Assembly: GCA_014383605.1 (NCBI GenBank) | Contig: JACNHM010000217.1 | Span: 1 to 11,820 of the forward strand | Length of the DNA: 11,820 bases | DNA from: Chloroflexota bacterium | Lineage (GTDB): Bacteria; Chloroflexota; Anaerolineae; UBA3071 | Direction: 5' to 3' | Shown: one piece after another, positions 1-7,200 of the stretch | How the letters are laid out: every line of letters starts with the position of its first letter | How positions within the stretch are numbered: position 1 is the stretch's first letter | Notes under the pieces: generated by a model | Database searches by the model: none | Told to the model about the DNA's origin: nothing | Seen by the model: only the letters and a program-made list of their open reading frames with translations | Made by a program: the position numbers and the translations under genes

Positions 1-607
1 AGTAGGCCAGCAGCCAGCTCAGGTAGAGCAAAGCCAGGCCGACGGAAACAACGACGGCCAGCGCGCTGGGCATCAGCCATGAGAACACCTCGGTGACGTC
101 CACTCCCCACGCCTGGGTCAGTGCGCTGAAGCCTGGTCCCAATGGCGCCGCCACCAGCCAGGAAAGCGCATGGGCGATGGTCTCGTCCAGGGGCAGGCTG
201 GGGAGCTGCGCTCCGGCCGGGAGCCACGCCGCGGCCAGCGTCCGCCAGTCGAGCAACCCCAGGCCGTTGAGCGCCCAGAGGCCCAGGGCCACGATGGGCA
301 CCGCCTGCAGGACGGCGTTAGAGGCGACCAGGCCGACAGGCGGCAGCCAGTGCAGGAAGCCGCCGGAGGCAGGTTGCGTCACCGCCCGCCGCGGCGGCAG
401 CCGCTGCTCTACCCTCTCCCACAGGTCTTGCCCCAGTCCTTCGGGCAAGGCGAACTCCTGCAGCCTCGCTGTGAGCGCTCGCAGTTCCGCCAGTTCCGCC
501 CGGCATTGCGGGCAGCGCTGCATGTGTCGCTCCAGCTCTCGCGCCTCGCCCTTTTTCAGTTCGCCGTCGGCGTAGGCCGCTAACCTCATCTCCGTGGGAT
601 GCTGCAT
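1..607 (-). CDS. ECF anti-sigma factor with zinc-finger (HC2) and membrane segments, partial (cut by left window edge)
   Basis: The reading frame is open from ATG at 607 to base 2, giving 202 visible residues with no stop, so the 3' end lies outside the window. Residues 28-35 form the zinc-binding anti-sigma motif H-x3-C-x2-C (H28, C32, C35) inside a short helical N-terminal domain, as in proteins that hold an ECF sigma factor inactive at the membrane. A stretch around 91-119 is hydrophobic enough to cross the membrane, and 178-202 is a clear second hydrophobic segment. The start lies 8 bases after the sigma factor stop, and the sequence GGTGAGACGGAAA before ATG overlaps that stop, which suggests translational coupling. 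Placement directly after an ECF sigma gene supports a cognate pair. The signal sensed is unknown. The anti-sigma assignment is good; the membrane topology is only approximate. Confidence 0.85.
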   Translation of the reverse strand, partial: MQHPTEMRLAAYADGELKKGEARELERHMQRCPQCRAELAELRALTARLQEFALPEGLGQDLWERVEQRLPPRRAVTQPASGGFLHWLPPVGLVASNAVLQAVPIVALGLWALNGLGLLDWRTLAAAWLPAGAQLPSLPLDETIAHALSWLVAAPLGPGFSALTQAWGVDVTEVFSWLMPSALAVVVSVGLALLYLSWLLAY

Positions 608-615
608 TTTCCGTC

Positions 616-1233
616 TCACCGCCGCTCGATGTGCCGACTTGCTGATTTGCTGATTTGCCGATTTGCTGATTTGCCGACGTGCTGATCTGCCAACTCTTCC
701 CGCAGCTTGTTCCGCGCATAGCTCAACCGTGACATCACCGTGCCCATGGGAATATCCAGGGCCTCGGCGATCTCCCGATAGCTGAGCCCTTCGTACTCCC
801 GCAGGATGAGCGCGACCCGGCTGGCTTGCGGCAAGCGCAGGATGGCTGCCCGCACGGTCTGCGCTTGCTCCTGGCGCAGATGTGCCTCATCGGGACGGAC
901 GCCGCCTGGCAAGGATAGGGCCTCTATCGGCGCCGTGGGACGGGCTTTGCGCAGCAGGTCGGTGGTCATGTTGGTGACGATGCGGCAGAGCCAGGCGCGG
1001 AAGCTGCCGGCGCCGCGGTACTCGAAACTGGCCAGCCGCTGCCAGGCCCGCAGGAAAGCGTCCTGCGCCGCGTCCTCGGCCAGCATGGCGTCGCCGCTCA
1101 TGCGGTAGGCGATGCTGACCGCCAACCGCTGATAGCGGCGCACCAACTCGCCGAAGGCGTCTTTGTCTCCCCGTTGACTGCGGGCGACCAATTGCCCTTC
1201 CGTTAGTCGCTCCCATGCGGATGGCGACGCCAC
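616..1233 (-). CDS. ECF-family RNA polymerase sigma factor (sigma-70 family, RpoE-like)
   Basis: A 205-residue protein with the two-domain ECF layout. Region 2 spans about residues 15-98, with the region 2.2-like stretch around AEDAAQDAFLRAWQ followed by the FRAWLCRIVTN helix. Region 4 spans about 127-182, with LREYEGLSYREIAEALDIPMGTVMSRLSYARNKL as the helix-turn-helix that binds the -35 element. There is no region 1 or 3. The start is GTG, chosen because GAGAGGA lies 8 bases upstream and the protein then begins just ahead of region 2. The tail from about residue 180 to 201 is low-complexity (GKSANRQISKSAS) and is encoded by an 8-nt tandem repeat, so it is probably not part of the fold. The gene sits 41 bases after the STAND ATPase and 8 bases before the anti-sigma gene. 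The regulon is not visible. Confidence 0.95.
   Translation of the reverse strand: MASPSAWERLTEGQLVARSQRGDKDAFGELVRRYQRLAVSIAYRMSGDAMLAEDAAQDAFLRAWQRLASFEYRGAGSFRAWLCRIVTNMTTDLLRKARPTAPIEALSLPGGVRPDEAHLRQEQAQTVRAAILRLPQASRVALILREYEGLSYREIAEALDIPMGTVMSRLSYARNKLREELADQHVGKSANRQISKSASRHIERR
633..696. repeat. Octanucleotide tandem repeat inside the sigma factor 3' end
   Basis: Eight consecutive 8-nt units read on the plus strand: gccgactt, gctgattt, gctgattt, gccgattt, gctgattt, gccgacgt, gctgatct, gccaactc. The core unit is GCTGATTT with C/T variation at position 3. Eight is not a multiple of three, so each gain or loss of a unit would shift the sigma reading frame; only changes of three units preserve it. 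The tract encodes roughly residues 180-201 of the sigma factor. Confidence 0.9.
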
Positions 1234-1240
1234 TGCTTTT

Positions 1241-1247
1241 TCCTCTC
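1241..1247 (-). promoter_or_regulatory. Ribosome binding site that decides the GTG start of the sigma factor
   Basis: Read on the minus strand, GAGAGGA is followed by eight bases (AAAAGCA region) and then GTG at 1233. No in-frame ATG lies near it, so this Shine-Dalgarno-like purine run supports GTG as the true start. Confidence 0.6.
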
Positions 1248-1274
1248 AATTCTCAAACGGCAGCCGAAGCCCAT

Positions 1275-4238
1275 TTATTCGCAACCCCTAGCCGTTGCGT
1301 TTTTCCACTCGCTGACCAACTCTTGATGCGCGGTCACGTTCTCCAAGAACAGGCGGCGCATTTGCGCATCGCTGATTCTGGCGGCCCGCTCCTGCAGCAA
1401 GTGATAGGCGGTGGTCAGGATACTCCGGGCGCGGCCATCCTGGTTGGCACGCAGGACGCGGTAACAGGTCAGATAGACCCGGAGAGGCTCATCCATGCCA
1501 TCCAGAGCGCTGGTCTCCAGATAGCTCATAATCTCCTCAACCTGCGAGAGAGCCAGGATCAAATCTCCTTGGGCCAGGGAGATGCGAGCCATACCGGCCA
1601 GCGATTCCATGGCCCGATGATGTTCGCCCGACTCGCGTCGCAAGGCCAGGGCTTGCTGATAGGCGGCGGTGGCTTCTTCCAGACGGGCCAGACCCGCCAG
1701 GGCGTGGCCCAGGTGGGTCAGGGCGTGGCTCCGGTTGCGCCGATCGCTGATATCCTGTGCGATTTCCAGCGCTTCCTGGCCATGTCTCTGCGCGGCCTCA
1801 TCATCGCCCAGGTGGTGGCACAGCAGACTCAGATAGACCAGTCCCTCGACCTCGCCCCGCCGGTCTCCCGTCTCGCGGCTGATGCGCAGCGACTGTTCCT
1901 GATAGGCTCTGCCTTCAGCGTAATCGCCCTGATACAGGGAGACGATACCAAGGTTGATGAGCGCCGCGGCCTCGCCCTCCCGGTCGTTGATCTCGCGGTA
2001 GATGGCCAGGGCCTGCTCCTGGTAGGCTTCGGCCGCGGCGTAGTCACCCTGCTCAGCCAGGAAAACGCCGAGGTTGCAGAGCGCCATGCCCTCACCCCGC
2101 CGGTAGCCCGTCTGGCGATAGATGCGCAGGGCTTGCTCCTGGTAAGCCAGGGCCTGAGCAAGGTTGCCTTGCTCGTAGGAGACACCGGCTAGGTTATTGA
2201 GCACGTGCCCCTCGCCCCGCCGGTCGTTTATCTCCTGTTTGAAAAGCAGGGCCTGCTCGAAGTATGCCCTGCCCTCAGCATAGTCGCCCTGATACCAGGA
2301 GATGATACCGAGGTTGCTCAAGCAGTCTGCCTCCACCGAGCGCAACCGTCCGTTTCCAGCCAGGGCCAGGGCTTGTTCGAGTTGGGTTCGGGCTGCCTCG
2401 TAGTCTCCCTGGTGCCACAGCGCCCGGCCCCACTGCAGGTAGCCCGCCGCCTCGCGGTGTACGTCCGGGGCTGCCTGGGCCAGGCCAATGGCTGCCTGGG
2501 CCGCGGCAATGGCCGTTGAATAGTCGCTCGTCGCCTCGGCATAGTGGGCCCGGCACAGTGCCACTTCGGCCTGTTTACGGTTGTCATCCAGGGCTTCAGC
2601 CAGCGCTTCCAGGGCGGCCAGGTCCCGAAGCTGAGCCTGGCGTGCGCCCTGCAGATCGTAGACCTTCTCGCGGGCCAGCAGGAGCGCATAGCGTTCAGCC
2701 AGGTCATCTTCCGGTGTCAGGTCGAGGGCGCGGCTGAAGTGGTTCACGGCTTCCTCGTTGGCAAACCGGGCGGCAGCCTGTTCTCCAGCCCGTCGTAGAT
2801 AATGTTGGGCTTTCTCCGGCATGTCCGCGGCCGCAAAATGCCGGGCCAACTGCACAGCGATCTCATCCGACCGCTCACCGTGTAGCTCTTCCAGCATGTT
2901 CCCCACGTCCTCGTGGAGATACGCCCGTTCCACCTCGTCCAGGGTGGTGTACAGGTAGTCTTGGAACAGATGGTGTCGAAAGCGGTAGCGGGACAGGCGA
3001 TGGGAACCTACCCGCCGGCTACCCTGGGCGATGATGAGACGATGCTTCTTCTCCAACTCGCCGGACAACTGGCGGATCAGGTTCCGCTCTTTCACTTCCT
3101 GCACTCGGGCTACCACCTCGGCTGTGAAATCCAGGCCCTCCACGCTGGCCACGGTCAGGGCTTCGCGCAGTTCCTCCTCCAGACGGCCGAACCGTTCCTC
3201 GATGACACCTTCCACCCGCTTTGGCAACACCGCCCAGTTCAGTTCAGTCCCCTCAACCCAGCACCCTTGCTTATCCTGGATGATATTCCCTCGCTCCTGC
3301 ATGGCCTGAAGTAGCTCGACGGTGAACAAGGGGTGCCCGCCAGTATGCTGATAGAGCGCTTGCCTGAATCCTTCACTCCAGCGGTTGGGCTCCTCGTCCA
3401 GCAGACTATCCACAAACTGCCGTCCTTCGGACTCCTCAGCTTGCTCCAGGTCTATCCAGATATCCCCAAAGTAGCGCTTGAACTCGGCCAGCACCTTTTC
3501 CAGCGGGTGGCGCTCACCGGCGCGGCCCAGGGCCACCTCCTCTGGACGGTATGTGCCCACAACCAGGATGCGGCTCTGGCCCAAACGCCGTCCCAGGCGG
3601 AACAACAGTCCAATGGACGAACCATCGGCCCACTGGAGGTCATCTAACACGAGCATCAATGGCTGTTGGGCCGCCAGGGCCCTTAGCACATTGATGTACT
3701 GCTCGAATATCTGGCTCTGGTCTATGCCTTCGCGGCCGGGCATCTCACGCTGGCGTTGATGCCCAGTCCATCGCTTCAACTTCTTTGCCAGCCCGACCTT
3801 CTGTGCCGCGAAGGCGCCCACCCGCATGGCCAGTCCAGCCCAGGGCACAAACAGATCAATCAGATCCGGGCCTAATTCCAGCAGGACCTCACCCGAGGCG
3901 TGCAGTAATTCCTGCAGCCTGCTGGCGTTTTCCGCGCTGATGGCACCTTGAGCCAGCTTGGTGTCCACGTCTCCAGTGAGCAGGTCCAACACCTCGCGGA
4001 AGGGCAGATAGGCGTCACCGACGCCGATCTGGGCGTCGCACTGGCCGATGGCCACAACCAGGTCATGGTGCTGCGCCTGCGCCCGGCGGGCGAACTCGGC
4101 CATCAGCGTGGTCTTGCCGCGGCCCGCTTCTCCTATCACGAAACATATCTGTCCCTGGCCAGCCAGGGCGCGGTGGAGAAAAGTTTCGAGTTGTCCCAGC
4201 TCGCGCTGGCATGCGACGAAGATACGTTTCTTGATCAT
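1275..4238 (-). CDS. STAND/AAA-type signalling ATPase with C-terminal TPR array, no recognisable output domain
   Basis: A 987-residue cytoplasmic protein with no signal peptide. Residues 36-43 (GEAGRGKT) are the Walker A loop. Residues 194-205 (LMLVLDDLQWAD) are Walker B with D199 and D200, followed by GTYRPEE near 228-234, typical of the AAA_16/MalT-like STAND ATPases found in LuxR and adenylate-cyclase regulators. A winged-helix-like linker follows, then from about 480 to the end TPRs, seven of them on an exact 40-residue period (WYQGDYAEGRAYFEQAL type). The C-terminus (RRLFLENVTAHQELV) matches the usual ending of such proteins. No HTH, cyclase, kinase or protease domain is fused, so output is probably through partner binding. 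The start is ATG at 4238, after ACGGAGAGA and a further GGAGGGG upstream; a GTG at 4307 would overlap the preceding gene by 61 bases. It lies 8 bases after that gene's stop, so co-transcription is likely. The ligand is unknown. Confidence 0.9.
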   Translation of the reverse strand: MIKKRIFVACQRELGQLETFLHRALAGQGQICFVIGEAGRGKTTLMAEFARRAQAQHHDLVVAIGQCDAQIGVGDAYLPFREVLDLLTGDVDTKLAQGAISAENASRLQELLHASGEVLLELGPDLIDLFVPWAGLAMRVGAFAAQKVGLAKKLKRWTGHQRQREMPGREGIDQSQIFEQYINVLRALAAQQPLMLVLDDLQWADGSSIGLLFRLGRRLGQSRILVVGTYRPEEVALGRAGERHPLEKVLAEFKRYFGDIWIDLEQAEESEGRQFVDSLLDEEPNRWSEGFRQALYQHTGGHPLFTVELLQAMQERGNIIQDKQGCWVEGTELNWAVLPKRVEGVIEERFGRLEEELREALTVASVEGLDFTAEVVARVQEVKERNLIRQLSGELEKKHRLIIAQGSRRVGSHRLSRYRFRHHLFQDYLYTTLDEVERAYLHEDVGNMLEELHGERSDEIAVQLARHFAAADMPEKAQHYLRRAGEQAAARFANEEAVNHFSRALDLTPEDDLAERYALLLAREKVYDLQGARQAQLRDLAALEALAEALDDNRKQAEVALCRAHYAEATSDYSTAIAAAQAAIGLAQAAPDVHREAAGYLQWGRALWHQGDYEAARTQLEQALALAGNGRLRSVEADCLSNLGIISWYQGDYAEGRAYFEQALLFKQEINDRRGEGHVLNNLAGVSYEQGNLAQALAYQEQALRIYRQTGYRRGEGMALCNLGVFLAEQGDYAAAEAYQEQALAIYREINDREGEAAALINLGIVSLYQGDYAEGRAYQEQSLRISRETGDRRGEVEGLVYLSLLCHHLGDDEAAQRHGQEALEIAQDISDRRNRSHALTHLGHALAGLARLEEATAAYQQALALRRESGEHHRAMESLAGMARISLAQGDLILALSQVEEIMSYLETSALDGMDEPLRVYLTCYRVLRANQDGRARSILTTAYHLLQERAARISDAQMRRLFLENVTAHQELVSEWKNATARGCE
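1621..2460 (-). repeat. Seven tandem 120-bp TPR-coding units
   Basis: Units starting at 1621, 1741, 1861, 1981, 2101, 2221 and 2341 are in exact 120-base register. The middle ones begin with CGGT or CGAT and each contains a CAGGGCCTGCTCCTG-like stretch, which encodes the QEQAL helix on the minus strand. The exact register without indels shows recent or constrained duplication of 40-residue TPR units within the STAND ATPase gene. Confidence 0.8.
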
Positions 4239-4246
4239 TCTCTCCG

Positions 4247-7200
4247 TCAATTCCCCTCCGTCAATGGCATATATACCCGGAACGGCCTCGTCAACACCAC
4301 TTCCCACAGCCGGCTATCGTCCCAGGCCACCGTGGGACTTTTCACCTGCGAACCTACTCGGAAGGTCACCTGGCGGCCTGGCGCGCCACAACCAGGCGGG
4401 CCGCCCGCCTCCGCCATCACGTTGAGGGCATAGACCACCTTGCTATCCACTTCCAGGGTCTGCCCTTGCCCGCATAGACTATCACCCACCCACGCGGTCA
4501 CGGTCTCCCCCGCCGTTCCTCCCAGAACTTCCCCATAGTAGGTCGCAGGCACGTGGGGCGGCAGGCTAACCGAGGACAACGCTCCTCCCTCTGCGGTAGC
4601 CCCAAAGTACATAGTGATCGCTTGCGAGACGTTGATCCAATACCCCCGGCCAAACTCCAGCGTGGCCAGGTCGTTGACGTAATCCGGTGCGGTCACATCG
4701 TAGACCTTCCAGGGATCGGCGGTGTCCGTAGCCTCGTAGCCATATACGGTGGTGTAGGTGCCGCTGATAGAAACCAGCGCTTCGCTAACCGGCTGCGGGC
4801 TGCGCAGAGGATAGGAGAAGATGTTCCACCCCGGCGCGTACAGGGGCACCCTGAAGGCAGTCAGCAGACCGTACAAGCCTGTGCCCTGTACCTGGGCGGA
4901 AGCGAAGTTGTCCCACATGTTGAGCACCGTGGGCAGGGCATGCCAGCTGGCTTCGTTTTCATTCCAATAATAGATGGTAATGTCTTCTTCCATGCCTGCC
5001 GGGACCGCTTCGCCCATGTACTGGAAGCTGATCGAGGATTCGTAAAGGTTGGCGAGACCCGCCGTCGCCGCAATGCGGTACGCTTGCCCGATCTGCACCC
5101 GTCCTGGAGGCAGCTCAGGCATGCCCGTGGCGGCCTGGATGGTCAGGAACTCACCGTCCGGGATGGTAGGGTCTGGCGTGTAGATGGTCACCTGCCCATC
5201 GCCGGAGAGGATGGGTGCGCCGTGGCCACGCACTGCGCCGCCATGTCCGCGCACGGCGCCACCGTGCCCGCGTACGGCGCCGCCGTGCCCGCGCACCGCG
5301 CCGCCATGCCCGCGCACGGCTCCCGGCGACGCCCCAATGGAATAGTCGGTGATCATCTCCCGGCGCGGGCTTGCTTCATCCACCCAAATCTGGACGAACC
5401 CTTCCAACAGGAGTTCCTCTGCGAGTGTTGCGGACATTCTGGCCGTATAGGTTCCGCTCTCCATCTCGGCAAAGACATACACCTCCGTCGCCGGGCCATC
5501 GGTGGAGAATATCCGCCCTTCCAATGGTAGCCCATCCGCCGTGTGGATGGTAACGTCAATGGTGTTGGTAGCCACGGGCGAGACGATGATCTCCGGCTGC
5601 CAGTCCGGGAAGGCGTACAGGATTATCTGGTCATCGCCCGGCTGGATGGTCTCGCACCCCAACCGGCTGCGGGCTGCGTCGAAGAGGCAGAGGCGGTCGC
5701 CAGGCTTGGCCCCCCGCGCTAGAATATGATCAATGAGCGGCTCACCGACGTCCAGGAGCCAGGTGTTCTCCTTGAGTAAGAAGCCACGAGAGCCCTCCGC
5801 GGGCTGATAGCGCTGCCCTTCTGTGGTCAGGAAGTAGAAGGTGGGGTCGGCGATGGCTTGCGTGGGCGTGAGCGGGTCAAAGGCGGTGATCTCGATGAAA
5901 CCGAAGGGCATGAGGGCGGGACCGTCGTTGGTGCCATGCGCGTCGGGGCCGGTGAGTTCTGGGTAGAAGAGGGAAATGGTCTGCCAATCGGACCGCCCCG
6001 TCAGGTGATTGGCCAGCGTATCGGCGCAAGCCGGGAGCCAATCGGCCTGGTCGCGGTATTCGCTGTAGCGATAGGGGTCAGTCATGGCCGTGTTAGTGCA
6101 GGTGTCTATGCTGATGACCTGGCCGTTTTCGTCCAGGCCCAGATAGTGATCGTCGAGGAAGAAGTAATAATGTCCGAACTCGTGGGCCAGAGTGCGGGGC
6201 CAGTCCTCGCCGACGGTGCCGCCGCTGGGGTCGCCGTAGCGGTTCCAGACGGCAGGCATGCGGATCTGACCCGCCTCGTAGAGGATCGCGGGTACCAGGG
6301 TATCGGTGATGGTGTCACTGATGACACCTCCTAGCGTGGCGTTGGGGCGCAGACGGTTGTTGGCGTAGATGCGCAGGTGCGCGGTCTGCCAGTTCTCGGC
6401 GTCGTGGAAGAGGTAGACCTCGCCCAGCGTGGCTTGCCCGTCGCTGAGGTCGTAGAGATGCTCGGCGGCGCGGAGCAGGTCGAATTGGAGTTTCTCCATG
6501 AAAGCAACGTCGTTGTGGGCGTCCCACTCCAGGGAGATGTCGAGATTGAACAGGTATAGCGGGTGGGCGGCAGAGACGGTGAGGGTTTGCTCGCCGGGGG
6601 CGGTGACAGTGTGAGCACCCAGGCCAGCAGGAGTGGGAAGACCATTGGTGTGATACATGGTGTAGCTTTCAGTCCAGGCGATGGGGGCCAAAGCCAGCAG
6701 GTTGTCGCCCACGTTGATCTCCCCGTGTCCCTGAAGATACCCCGAATCATTGGTGCGGAAGGGCACACCGGCGTCGGCGGCGTAGAGTGCGCCCCCGCTG
6801 GTCTGTCCGGCGGGCAAGCGATAGATCAGAGCGTTGGAGACAGGCTGCGTGCCGCTCATCACCCGCACCTGGCTGCCGCTCAGGCAGAAGGGGAAGGTGG
6901 TAGCAGCGGATAATCCATACTGATAGGGCCCGACCGTCCGGTTGGGTCTGGGCGTAAATGAAGGAAAAGCAACCAGGCGGAAGACGACGTTGTCGTACTG
7001 GCCCATCACACCACTGGCATGTATGTCCCAATGATAGACGTGTGTATTGGCGCCGGTACCGTTCGGGTATGGCCCGCTGGCCAGATCGGTGGTGATGGTG
7101 TCCGCGGTGGGGACTGCGGAAAGCCATTGCCCTCCGCCATTAAGCGAGTAGAAGCCCCGTACTTCCCTCACTGGGTCGCCTTGACAGTGGAACAGGGTGT

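Noticed and set aside
1215..2192. Long plus-strand open frame (325 codons) opposite the STAND gene
   Set aside because: It is the antisense of the 120-bp TPR units, and its apparent repeats mirror them. There is no family match.
4239..4307. GTG at 4307 as start of the STAND ATPase
   Set aside because: It would overlap the preceding gene by 61 bases, and the added 23 residues lack conserved character. ATG at 4238 has GGAGAGA before it and begins just ahead of the ATPase domain.
4553..5530. Plus-strand open frame (325 codons) with AHGAAVPAH-like repeats
   Set aside because: It is the shadow of the GAVRGHG-coding repeats and their surroundings, with no recognisable domain.
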